A stretch of 13,234 nt of DNA, taken from NCBI GenBank assembly GCA_003241215.1, contig QFOL01000088.1:1-13234 (forward strand), in the 5' to 3' direction. The stretch comes from Agrobacterium fabrum (GTDB lineage Bacteria > Pseudomonadota > Alphaproteobacteria > Rhizobiales > Rhizobiaceae). Of the stretch, positions 7,038-13,234 are shown piece by piece. The position numbers were made by a program, and so were the translations under genes. How positions within the stretch are numbered: position 1 is the stretch's first letter; every line of letters begins with the position of its first letter. The notes under the pieces are model-generated. The model made no database searches, was not told the origin of the DNA, and was given only the letters and a program-made list of their open reading frames with translations.

Positions 7038-7859
7038 ATGTCGACCGGCAATGTTACGACGCTGAGACGCCCGGATGCCCCGCCATCCCTCCCGTCGCAG
7101 GCGAAAATCGAACAAGGCGAGAAGACGAGCGAAGGCAAGGTCGCCTTCAGCTTCCGCAATGTGGCGAAGAGCTTCGGCGACAAACCGGTTCTGCGCGGCA
7201 TCTATCTCGATGTGCGGGAAGGCGAGTTTCTGGCCGTCATCGGCAAGAGCGGCTGCGGCAAGAGCACGCTCCTGCGCATTCTGGCCGGCCTCGACACGCC
7301 GACGACCGGAACCGTCTCGAAGGATGCATCGAGCCGCACCCGCATGATGTTTCAGGAGCCGCGCCTTCTGCCGTGGGAACGGATAGCGAATAATGTCTCC
7401 GTGGGCCTGACGGGCATTGCCAAAGGTGAGGCGGCGCAGAAACAGGCGCTTACAATTCTCGAAGAGGTCGGTCTGAAAGACCGGGCTGGCGAATGGCCCT
7501 ATGTGCTTTCCGGCGGCCAGAAGCAGCGCGTGGCGCTGGCGCGCGCGCTGGTGGCCCATCCGCAGATTCTGGCGCTGGATGAGCCGCTTGGCGCGCTCGA
7601 TGCGCTCACCCGCATTGAAATGCAGCTTCTGCTGGAGCGCATCTGGCGCAAGCAGAAATTCACCGCCGTTCTCGTCACGCATGATGTATCGGAGGCCGTG
7701 GCGCTTGCGGATCGCATCGTCGTCATCGATGAGGGGCGCATCGCGCTCGATCTCGATGTGAAACTGCCGCGTCCGCGCCGCCATGGCACGGCGGAATTCG
7801 CAAGGCTGGAAGAGCAGGTTCTGAACCAGCTCTTCGGCCGTGGCGACACCAACGCATAG
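7038..7859 (+). CDS. ssuB: Aliphatic sulfonate ABC transporter, ATP-binding protein
   Basis: This 273-residue cytoplasmic ATPase has every ABC motif in order: Walker [10 protein letters not shown] (69-77), Q-loop QEPRLLPW (Gln106), signature LSGGQKQR (157-164), Walker B ILALDEP (177-183, catalytic Glu182) and H-loop THD (His215). The LLPW Q-loop context and the D-loop GALDALTR are typical of the SsuB/TauB/NrtD group. It hydrolyses ATP to drive sulfonate uptake through SsuC. About 35 low-complexity residues precede the ABC core ([20 protein letters not shown] and onward), a modest N-terminal extension. The ribosome binding site is weak (TGAGG), so translation may be coupled to ssuC, which ends 9 bases upstream. 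No ssuD monooxygenase or ssuE flavin reductase follows. Confidence 0.9.
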   Translation: MSTGNVTTLRRPDAPPSLPSQAKIEQGEKTSEGKVAFSFRNVAKSFGDKPVLRGIYLDVREGEFLAVIGKSGCGKSTLLRILAGLDTPTTGTVSKDASSRTRMMFQEPRLLPWERIANNVSVGLTGIAKGEAAQKQALTILEEVGLKDRAGEWPYVLSGGQKQRVALARALVAHPQILALDEPLGALDALTRIEMQLLLERIWRKQKFTAVLVTHDVSEAVALADRIVVIDEGRIALDLDVKLPRPRRHGTAEFARLEEQVLNQLFGRGDTNA

Positions 7860-7867
7860 AGGATGGG

Positions 7868-7891
7868 CCGGCAGGGCCGAGACCCCGCCGG
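7868..7891. terminator. Hairpin between convergent ssuB and putA, possible bidirectional terminator
   Basis: CCGGC-A-GGG (7868-7876) can pair with CCC-C-GCCGG (7883-7891) around a 6-base loop, with one A/C mismatch. It fills most of the 41-base gap between the two stop codons. No T-run follows on either strand, so termination here may be weak or factor-assisted. Confidence 0.4.
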
Positions 7892-7900
7892 AACCTGTTA

Positions 7901-10900
7901 TCAGCCAATGCTCATCAGGCTGGCATTGCCGCCGGCGGCCGTGGTGTTGACGCTGACGGAGACTTCTTCGACCAGCCAGTCGAGATTATAAGGCTGGTTT
8001 TCCCGGGAAAGCGTTTCCGTAGTCGCGGCCTGAACGAGAACGAGCGGGCTGGGCAGGGCGGCGATCTTCTTGTTGACCGCCACGATACGCTCCGCATCGC
8101 CCTCGACCAGCGCGCCGGCGAAGGGCGCTGATTTTTCCCAATCGTCCGCCCAGACGATGCGCGAGGTCACGGTTGCCGGCAGTCCGTAAATGGATTTCTC
8201 CAGTCCCGAAGCATTGTCGATGACAACCGTATTGCCGGTGGCGAGCGCTGCCGCGAGCTGACGGTAAAGCCCTTGTACAGTGGCCGGAACGAGCAGAACC
8301 TTGCCGCGCGGATGCAGTGCATAAACGTTGCGCTCGCCGACGGGCCCTGCCAGTTCGGTCTCGAAACCGAGACCGGAGAGTGCCGCCGCCTGCCGCGCAG
8401 CTTCGGCCGCAACGGTTTCGCCGTTTTCATCCAGCCAGCGGGCGAGATCGACAGCTGCCTGATCCTGCTGGCTGGCGATGCGGTCGATCTTCGGCGCTTC
8501 CTGCGTCATGCGGCCGAGATAAAGCGGGCCGCCGGCCTTTGGGCCGGTGCCGGAAAGGCCACGCCCGCCGAAGGGCTGCACGCCGACCACGGCGCCGATG
8601 ATGTTGCGGTTCACATAAAGATTGCCGGCCGCGACACGGGACAAAACGTGCTGGATCGTATCGTCGAGACGGGTATGCAGGCCGAAGGTCAGGCCGTAAC
8701 CGGTGGCGTTGATCTCGTCGATCAGCCGGTCGAGATTGTCACGCTTGAAGCGGATGACGTGCAGCACCGGCCCGAAGACTTCGCGTTTCAGATCGGCGAG
8801 CGACTTCATTTCGATGATCGTCGGCGGCACGAAGGTGCCCTTGCCGGTTTCGCCGGCAAGCGTGATCTGTTCGATGCGATGGCCGAGCCCGCGCATGCCG
8901 TCAATGTGCTTTTCGATGATGCCCTTCGCCTCGGCGGTAATGACGGGGCCGACATCGACGGAAAGCTTGTCGGTGCGGCCGATGCGCAATTCATGCAGCG
9001 CGCCTTTCAGCATGGTGAGTGTGCGGTCCGCCACATCTTCCTGCAGGCAGAGAATACGCAGCGCCGAGCAGCGCTGGCCGGCGCTGTCGAAAGCGGATGC
9101 AATGACATCGGCGACGACCTGCTCGGCAAGCGCGGAGGAATCGACGATCATGGCGTTCTGGCCGCCGGTTTCGGCAATCAGCGGCACCGGCTGGCCATTG
9201 GCCAGAACCCGGCCGGCAAGCTGGCCCTGAATGAGCCGCGCCACTTCCGTCGAGCCCGTAAACATCACGCCGGCTGTAAGGGGTGAGCCAACAAGTGCGG
9301 CCCCTGTCTTGCCGTCGCCCGGCAGAAGCTGCACGGCATCCTGCGGAACGCCGGCCTCATGCAGCAGGCGTACGCCCTGCGCTGCGATCAGCGGCGTTTC
9401 TTCGGCGGGCTTTGCCAGAACCGGATTGCCGGCAACCAGCGCTGCCGTTACCTGACCGATGAAGATCGCAAGCGGGAAGTTCCACGGGCTGATGCAGACG
9501 ACCGGGCCGAGCGGCGTTTCGCCTGATTTGAAGTTCCTGCGGGCTTCCGCCGCATAATAACGCAGGAAGTCGATGGCCTCGCGCACTTCGGCAATGGCGT
9601 TCGGCATGGATTTTCCCGCCTCGCGCATGATGAGGCCGAGCAGGGCGGGCATTTCGGCCTGCATGGCGTCGGCGGCCCGCTCCAGGCAGGCGGCGCGTTC
9701 TTCCACCGGGGTGGAGGGCCAGCTTGAGGCTGCCGCCCGATGCATGGCCGCTTCGACATCGCCTTCAGTCGGCTCGGTCACATGGCCGACAATATCATTG
9801 TGGTCGCCGGGATTGAGAACCGGGCGCGTGTTGCCACCTGCCTGAGGCGCTGTGGCTTTCCATTCCGTTGTAGCTCCCGCCCTCAGCGTCTTGTCGAGTG
9901 CGGAGAGTGTCGTTTCGCTGGAAAGATCGAGGCCGGCGGAGTTTTTGCGTTCCGGGCCGAACAGGCCTTCGGGGGCGGCGATGCGGTCGTGGCGCGCGCC
10001 GGGAACGGCATAGGCCTTGACCACGGCAACCGGGTCTTCCAGCAGGGAATCCACCGGTACGGCGGGGTCGGCAATGCGGTTGACGAAGGAGGAGTTCGCA
10101 CCGTTTTCCAGCAGGCGGCGAACGAGATAGGCCAGCAGCGTCTCATGGGTGCCGACGGGGGCATAAAAGCGGCACGGCCGGTCGAGCTTCTTCTTGCCGA
10201 CGACTTCGCTGTAAAGCGGTTCGCCCATGCCATGCAGGCACTGGAACTCGTAATCGCCGAGTTTGAAGCCGGGGCCGGCGAGATGGTAGATCGTCGCCAT
10301 GGACTGCGCATTGTGGGTCGCAAATTGCGGGAAGACCAGATCGCGCGCGGCGAGCAGCTTGCGGGCGCAGGCGATGTAGGAGACGTCGGTGTGGACCTTG
10401 CGGGTGAAGACCGGGAAGTCCTCGAGCCCGTCCACCTGCGCGCGCTTGATTTCCGCGTCCCAGTAGGCGCCCTTGACGAGACGCACCATGATGCGGCGAC
10501 CCGAACGCCGGGCGAGATCGATGATGTAATCCAGAACGAAGGGGCAGCGGCGGCCATAGGCCTGCACGACGAAACCGAGGCCGTTCCAGCCCGCAAGGTC
10601 CCTGTCGAGCGCCAGTTCCTCCAGAAGATCGAGCGACAGTTCCAGCCGGTCGGCTTCCTCGGCGTCGATGTTGAGGCCGATATCGTATTTCTTGCTGAGC
10701 AGCATCAGCGATTTGACACGCGGCAGCAGCTCCGCCATCACCCGTTCGGCCTGGGCGCGGGCGTAACGCGGATGCAGCGCCGAAAGCTTGATGGAAATGC
10801 CCGGCCCGCCATAGATGCCTCGGCCGGCCGATGCCTTGCCGATGGCGTGGATGGCGTTTTCGTAATCCTTGTAATAACGCTCCGCATCCTTCGCGGTGGT

Positions 10901-11575
10901 CGCGGCTTCGCCCAGCATGTCGTAGGAATATTGGAAGCCCTGTTCTTCCAGCGGCTTCGAACGCTTGATCGCTTCGCCGATGGTTTCGCCGGTCACGAAT
11001 TGCTCGCCCATCATGCGCATGGCCATATCGACGCCACGGCGGATGACGGGTTCGCCGGCGCGGGCGATCAGCTTGGTAAGCGCCGCCGAAAGGCCGCTAT
11101 CGTTTACCGTCGAGGTCAGCTTGCCGGTGATGACGAGGCCCCAGGTGGCGGCGTTGACGAAAAGCGAGCGCCCGCCGCCAATATGGGACTTCCAGTCGCC
11201 GCGCGCGATCTTGTCGCGGATCAGCGCGTCGCGGGTGGCGGTGTCGGGAATGCGCAGCAGCGCTTCGGCAAGGCACATCAGCGCCACGCCCTCATGGCTG
11301 GAAAGCGAATATTCCTGCACCAGCCCTTCGACGCCGGTGCCCTTGGTCTTGGCGCGCAGAGCCTCGATCAGCTTGCGGGCGGTGTCGCTGACAGCTTTTG
11401 CCTCTTCAGCCGTCACTGTCGCCGCTTCGATCAGCGGCGCCAGGCACTCTTCTTCGGGGCGGCGATAGGCGGCTGTGATCGCCTTGCGCAGCAGGCTCTG
11501 CTCGCGCACCGGCGGCGCAAAATTCTGGAAGATACCGTTTGCCACTACACCGGCGTTGCTTGCACCATCGGCCAT
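7901..11575 (-). CDS. putA: Bifunctional proline dehydrogenase / L-glutamate-gamma-semialdehyde dehydrogenase, type B
   Basis: This 1224-residue enzyme turns proline into glutamate in two channelled steps. The FAD-dependent proline dehydrogenase barrel, about residues 150-500, shows LVKGAYWDAEIKRAQ (about 367-381), FATHNAQS, CLHGMGEPLY and the substrate-binding pair Arg486-Arg487. The NAD-dependent dehydrogenase, about 540-1020, has Glu802 in AETGGQ and Cys836 in GQRCSA. A further region of about 200 residues follows, ending NTTAAGGNASLMSIG, the ALDH-superfamily C-terminal domain and flap of long PutAs. There is no ribbon-helix-helix DNA-binding domain at the N terminus, so it cannot repress its own gene as E. 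coli PutA does. The ATG at 11575 has AGGA 8 bases upstream; 24 extra in-frame residues back to 11647 look non-coding. Divergent putR is the likely regulator. Confidence 0.96.
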   Translation of the reverse strand: MADGASNAGVVANGIFQNFAPPVREQSLLRKAITAAYRRPEEECLAPLIEAATVTAEEAKAVSDTARKLIEALRAKTKGTGVEGLVQEYSLSSHEGVALMCLAEALLRIPDTATRDALIRDKIARGDWKSHIGGGRSLFVNAATWGLVITGKLTSTVNDSGLSAALTKLIARAGEPVIRRGVDMAMRMMGEQFVTGETIGEAIKRSKPLEEQGFQYSYDMLGEAATTAKDAERYYKDYENAIHAIGKASAGRGIYGGPGISIKLSALHPRYARAQAERVMAELLPRVKSLMLLSKKYDIGLNIDAEEADRLELSLDLLEELALDRDLAGWNGLGFVVQAYGRRCPFVLDYIIDLARRSGRRIMVRLVKGAYWDAEIKRAQVDGLEDFPVFTRKVHTDVSYIACARKLLAARDLVFPQFATHNAQSMATIYHLAGPGFKLGDYEFQCLHGMGEPLYSEVVGKKKLDRPCRFYAPVGTHETLLAYLVRRLLENGANSSFVNRIADPAVPVDSLLEDPVAVVKAYAVPGARHDRIAAPEGLFGPERKNSAGLDLSSETTLSALDKTLRAGATTEWKATAPQAGGNTRPVLNPGDHNDIVGHVTEPTEGDVEAAMHRAAASSWPSTPVEERAACLERAADAMQAEMPALLGLIMREAGKSMPNAIAEVREAIDFLRYYAAEARRNFKSGETPLGPVVCISPWNFPLAIFIGQVTAALVAGNPVLAKPAEETPLIAAQGVRLLHEAGVPQDAVQLLPGDGKTGAALVGSPLTAGVMFTGSTEVARLIQGQLAGRVLANGQPVPLIAETGGQNAMIVDSSALAEQVVADVIASAFDSAGQRCSALRILCLQEDVADRTLTMLKGALHELRIGRTDKLSVDVGPVITAEAKGIIEKHIDGMRGLGHRIEQITLAGETGKGTFVPPTIIEMKSLADLKREVFGPVLHVIRFKRDNLDRLIDEINATGYGLTFGLHTRLDDTIQHVLSRVAAGNLYVNRNIIGAVVGVQPFGGRGLSGTGPKAGGPLYLGRMTQEAPKIDRIASQQDQAAVDLARWLDENGETVAAEAARQAAALSGLGFETELAGPVGERNVYALHPRGKVLLVPATVQGLYRQLAAALATGNTVVIDNASGLEKSIYGLPATVTSRIVWADDWEKSAPFAGALVEGDAERIVAVNKKIAALPSPLVLVQAATTETLSRENQPYNLDWLVEEVSVSVNTTAAGGNASLMSIG

Positions 11576-11672
11576 TCTGAAAATCCTGAAAACGCTGTTG
11601 AAGACAGACCTTCGGCGGCAGCGTGTCCTCCGCCCGCCGCTTGTCATCCTGTCGCAGACAATATCATCACCG

Positions 11673-11684
11673 CAGAAATTGCTA
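11673..11684. promoter_or_regulatory. Lrp/PutR-like binding site candidate in the putA-putR intergenic region
   Basis: CAGAAATTGCTA contains the imperfect dyad AG-N-AATT-N-CT, matching the general AT-centred Lrp-family recognition pattern. It lies about 100 bases upstream of the putA start codon and 72 before putR, suitable for activating putA and controlling putR. The link to PutR is inferred from family and position. Confidence 0.45.
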
Positions 11685-11711
11685 TGGCCTTATTTTCAGG
11701 ATAAAACAGGC

Positions 11712-11730
11712 AGTATAAACTTTTCTTACT
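11712..11730. promoter_or_regulatory. Second dyad in the putA-putR region (AGTA-N11-TACT)
   Basis: The 19-bp element has matching outer arms AGTA (11712-11715) and TACT (11727-11730) and two further paired positions inside. Its centre is about 42 bp, four helical turns, from the AG-N-AATT-N-CT dyad, as expected for Lrp-family proteins that wrap DNA over phased sites. TATAAA at 11714-11719 overlaps it and could be a putR -10 element, which would place the site for autoregulation. No good -35 is visible. Confidence 0.35.
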
Positions 11731-11750
11731 CGTATATGGCGTGAAATCGC

Positions 11751-12221
11751 ATGGCTAATAGTCAAAAAACAGACGATCTTGACCACTTCGACCTCAAGAT
11801 TCTCGAGGCGCTCAGCGAGGACGGGCGCATGTCGGTGCTGCAGCTCTCGAAAAGGGTGGGCCTTTCCAAGACGCCCTGTCAGACGCGGCTGAAACGGCTG
11901 GTGGATGAGGGCTACATTCTCGGCTTCCGGGCCGTGCTCAATCCGCATAAACTCGGCGTCGATCACATCGCATTCGCCGAGGTGAAACTTTCCGATACGC
12001 GGGAAAAGGCGCTTGAGGAGTTCAACACGGCGGTGCGCAAGATCAAGGAAGTGGAGGAGTGCCACATGATCGCCGGCGCGTTCGATTATCTTCTGAAGGT
12101 GCGCACCAGCGATATCCGCAAGTATCGAAGGGTACTCGGCGAGAAAATCTCGAGCCTGCCGTCAGTCGCCAACACTTCCACCTTCGTCGTCATGCAATCA
12201 GTCAAGGAAACCGGCATCTGA
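11751..12221 (+). CDS. putR: Lrp/AsnC-family regulator of proline catabolism
   Basis: The 156-residue product has an N-terminal helix-turn-helix, about residues 10-62 (LDHFDLKILEALSEDGRMSV, then LSKRVGLSKTPCQTRLKRL), and a C-terminal ligand-sensing RAM domain, about 75-150 (AFAEVKLSD, VEECHMIAGAFDYLLKV). This is the full Lrp/AsnC architecture, which forms dimers and octamers. It is divergent from putA across 175 bases. In Agrobacterium tumefaciens an Lrp-like protein, PutR, has been described as activating putA in response to proline, and position and family match that gene. The ribosome binding site is weak (GTGA). It ends just before a strong terminator shared with convergent ecfG. Only its identity as PutR, not its Lrp membership, is inferred from context. 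Confidence 0.92.
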   Translation: MANSQKTDDLDHFDLKILEALSEDGRMSVLQLSKRVGLSKTPCQTRLKRLVDEGYILGFRAVLNPHKLGVDHIAFAEVKLSDTREKALEEFNTAVRKIKEVEECHMIAGAFDYLLKVRTSDIRKYRRVLGEKISSLPSVANTSTFVVMQSVKETGI

Positions 12222-12236
12222 AAAGCGGACAAATGA

Positions 12237-12264
12237 AAACGGGCAGGCGCTTGCCTGCCCGTTT
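12237..12264. terminator. Bidirectional intrinsic terminator between putR and ecfG
   Basis: AAACGGGCAGGC (12237-12248) pairs perfectly over 12 bp with GCCTGCCCGTTT (12253-12264) around the loop GCTT. On the plus strand the stem runs into TTTGTTG, and on the minus strand into TTTTCATTT. It lies between the stop codons of convergent putR (12221) and ecfG (12288) and can serve both. Confidence 0.88.
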
Positions 12265-12287
12265 GTTGCTGTCCGGGTTCAGTTCTT

Positions 12288-12854
12288 TCAGCGCGCCGTG
12301 GCGGCGGCGGTTACCGCGCTCATCTGCGCGTCGGGACCGAACTCGTTTTCGTTTTCGATGCCGAGCAATTCCTGCAGGCGCAGCCTTGCGCGGCTCACAC
12401 GGCTCTTGATCGTGCCGACCGGGCAACCGCAGATTTCGGCCGCTTCCTCATAGGCAAAGCCCGAGGCGCCGATCAGCAGGATCGCTTCACGCTGGTCATC
12501 GGGAAGTTTTGCGAGTGCGGCGCGGAAATCCTGAAGGTCGACCGAGCCGTGCTGTTCCGGCGGGACTGAAAGGCGCGACGTGTAGACGCCGTCCGTATCC
12601 TGCACCTCACGGCCAGATTTGCGGATCTGGCTGTAGAACTCGTTGCGCAGGATCGTCACCAGCCACGCCCGCATATTGGTGCCCGGCTGGTAGCTGTCCT
12701 GTTTCGCCCAGGCCTTCATGATCGTGTCCTGCACGAGATCGTCTGCACGGTCCCGCGAGCGGATGAGCGAGATCGCGAAGGCGCGCAGGTTCGGCAGCGC
12801 CGCCAGCATTTCCCGTTTGAAATTATATTCTGTCTGCTCCGGCTCTTTCGCCAT
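12288..12854 (-). CDS. ecfG: General stress response ECF sigma factor EcfG
   Basis: This 188-residue RNA polymerase sigma factor has region 2 at about residues 15-82 (RADDLVQDTIMKAW, MRAWLVTILRNEF, where it melts the -10) and region 4 at about 110-165 (LPDDQREAILLIGASGFAYE, then CPVGTIKSRVSRARLRLQEL, which reads the -35). The wording and place beside nepR and phyR identify the alphaproteobacterial EcfG (ECF15) group, the master sigma factor of the general stress response. The ATG at 12854 shares one base with the nepR stop; the ATG at 12857 is possible, but GGAGGA (12858-12863) abuts it with no spacer. Either way it is translationally coupled to nepR. The polar and Ala-rich tail after about residue 168 is probably flexible. 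Family knowledge: NepR holds it inactive until PhyR~P releases it. Confidence 0.95.
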   Translation of the reverse strand: MAKEPEQTEYNFKREMLAALPNLRAFAISLIRSRDRADDLVQDTIMKAWAKQDSYQPGTNMRAWLVTILRNEFYSQIRKSGREVQDTDGVYTSRLSVPPEQHGSVDLQDFRAALAKLPDDQREAILLIGASGFAYEEAAEICGCPVGTIKSRVSRARLRLQELLGIENENEFGPDAQMSAVTAAATAR

Positions 12855-13060
12855 CATTCCTCCGAAGCCTTCAATTTGGCTCTGCTTTCGGCTTCATCGA
12901 GTTTTTCGAGAAGGTCGAGGAATTTGTCAGGGATGCCTTCATCCTGAACGGCATCATAAAGCTCCCTGAGCTTACGGGAAATCACCGCCCGCCCGGAGTG
13001 CGGAACCTGGGGGGCGGCCGAATTGTCCGGCTGGTCTTGGTCCGATTGAAATATGCTCAT
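12854..13060 (-). CDS. nepR: Anti-sigma factor NepR
   Basis: This small protein of 68 residues has the conserved NepR core at about residues 25-57: ISRKLRELYDAVQDEGIPDK, continuing FLDLLEKLD. That core forms two helices which clamp either EcfG or the sigma-like domain of phosphorylated PhyR. The N-terminal 22 residues are polar and probably disordered, as in other NepRs. It overlaps ecfG by one base (TGATG) or four bases (ATGA), depending on the ecfG start, so the anti-sigma and sigma factors are made in a coupled ratio. The start at 13060 has a distant AAGGA (12 bases) and a nearer GGAC. A weak EcfG-type promoter lies upstream. Recognition rests on the core motif plus location between ecfG and phyR. 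Confidence 0.93.
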   Translation of the reverse strand: MSIFQSDQDQPDNSAAPQVPHSGRAVISRKLRELYDAVQDEGIPDKFLDLLEKLDEAESRAKLKASEE

Positions 13061-13093
13061 AACGTCCGGTATTCCTTTTGTGTCGTGGCGAAG

Positions 13094-13118
13094 AATGCAC
13101 GGTGAAAAAAATAGTTCC
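13094..13118 (-). promoter_or_regulatory. Candidate EcfG-dependent promoter for nepR-ecfG
   Basis: On the minus strand, GGAAC (13118-13114) is followed after 16 bases by CATT (13097-13094). The -35 is a perfect EcfG element, and the -10 matches three of four bases of CGTT. It would create positive feedback on nepR-ecfG, as is known in related rhizobia. The mismatch suggests lower strength than the phyR-facing promoter. Confidence 0.5.
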
Positions 13119-13138
13119 GGCGGTCCGGAACTTTTTTT
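13105..13138. repeat. Hairpin-forming dyad joining the two divergent EcfG -35 elements
   Basis: AGTTCCGG (13113-13120) and CCGGAACT (13125-13132) are perfect 8-bp complements around the loop CGGT. They are flanked by seven A on the left (13105-13111) and T up to 13138 on the right, allowing five more A-T pairs after one mismatch. Each arm contains a GGAAC -35 on opposite strands. Both promoters start transcription outside the dyad, so it probably acts as DNA, not as an RNA terminator of these genes. Confidence 0.7.
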
Positions 13139-13152
13139 GCGATGCGCACGTT
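13127..13152 (+). promoter_or_regulatory. EcfG-dependent promoter for phyR
   Basis: GGAAC (13127-13131), 17 bases, then CGTT (13149-13152) is an exact match to the EcfG consensus. Transcription would start around 13159, some 40 bases before phyR. It predicts that phyR is induced by stress through its own sigma factor. Confidence 0.82.
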
Positions 13153-13198
13153 ACTATCTTGGGTTTGCGCTGCAGACCGCATGAAAGGGGAGAATTCC

Positions 13199-13234
13199 AT
13201 GTCAGTTTCTACACGCATCGCACCGCACCTGCCA
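13199..13234 (+). CDS. phyR: Stress response regulator PhyR, N-terminal fragment (cut by window edge)
   Basis: The 12 visible codons read MSVSTRIAPHLP, the conserved opening of rhizobial PhyR proteins. PhyR joins an N-terminal EcfG-like sigma domain to a C-terminal receiver domain; when the receiver is phosphorylated, the sigma-like domain binds NepR and frees EcfG. GGGGAG (13187-13192) lies 6 bases upstream of the ATG. The divergent nepR-ecfG pair and the EcfG promoter in front strongly support the call, though no functional domain is inside the window. Confidence 0.88.
   Translation, partial: MSVSTRIAPHLP

Noticed and set aside
5220..7784. An 854-codon open frame on the minus strand across the ssu operon
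   Set aside because: It is antisense to three well-recognised genes, is rich in Arg/Gly/Asp as expected from the complement of GC-rich codons, and shows no domain motif.
5274..7859. Reading the ABC operon as a taurine (tauABC) importer
   Set aside because: The binding protein blocks (WVEFTAGPPLVEALNVGSI, GDAPPIFGQAAG, WAVWDPF) match SsuA better, and no tauD follows; ligand overlap remains possible.
11576..11647. A longer PutA start adding 24 residues
   Set aside because: The extra residues are Arg-rich and unlike PutA N termini, they would cover the putA leader, and the ATG at 11575 has a good ribosome binding site.
9740..11704. A 654-codon open frame on the plus strand opposite putA
   Set aside because: It lies antisense to the conserved proline dehydrogenase region, has shadow-like composition and no recognisable family; high GC removes stop codons from the opposite frame.
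13105..13138. The stem with flanking A and T tracts as a rho-independent terminator
   Set aside because: Both neighbouring genes diverge from it and the predicted start sites lie outside it, so neither transcript would contain it; the arms are explained as EcfG -35 elements. Termination of read-through cannot be excluded.

Overview
The window looks like chromosomal DNA of a GC-rich alphaproteobacterium in the Rhizobiaceae, most likely Agrobacterium or a close relative. Supporting this are a divergent phyR / nepR-ecfG general stress response locus with a GGAAC-N17-CGTT promoter, a 1224-residue type B PutA beside a divergent Lrp-family PutR, and dense, evenly high-GC coding sequence. There is no transposase, integrase, tRNA, rRNA or CRISPR array. 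It reads as ordinary core and accessory metabolism, not a genomic island.

Layout, left to right. (1) 1-41: the first 13 codons of a UDP-glucose 6-dehydrogenase on the minus strand. (2) 42-424: a gene-free stretch, then an EamA/DMT-type membrane transporter (+, 425-1312) and a glutathionyl-hydroquinone reductase-like GST (+, 1417-2397). (3) A convergent LysR regulator (-, 2410-3312), divergent from an ALDH7-family dehydrogenase that probably oxidises the lysine-catabolic semialdehyde (amaB-like, +, 3515-5044); their shared intergenic region holds two perfect 13-bp dyads 40 bp apart. (4) A three-gene sulfonate ABC importer, ssuA-ssuC-ssuB (+, 5274-7859), without ssuD or ssuE. (5) putA (-, 7901-11575), divergent from its probable regulator putR (+, 11751-12221), with Lrp-like dyads between them. 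(6) The stress-response core: sigma factor ecfG and its anti-sigma factor nepR as an overlapping minus-strand pair (12288-13060), and the first 12 codons of phyR on the plus strand (13199-13234).

How the genes work together: the amaB-like enzyme and PutA both feed amino-acid carbon (lysine or pipecolate, and proline) into central metabolism, each next to its own divergent regulator. The Ssu importer scavenges organosulfur. In the stress locus, known family biology is partner switching: NepR holds EcfG inactive until phosphorylated PhyR titrates NepR, and EcfG then transcribes its regulon, including this locus. The sequence supports that feedback with an EcfG-type promoter facing phyR and a weaker one facing nepR-ecfG, whose -35 elements are the two arms of one hairpin-forming dyad.

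I found no clearly undescribed system. The most distinctive structure is the fused divergent promoter dyad at 13105-13138.
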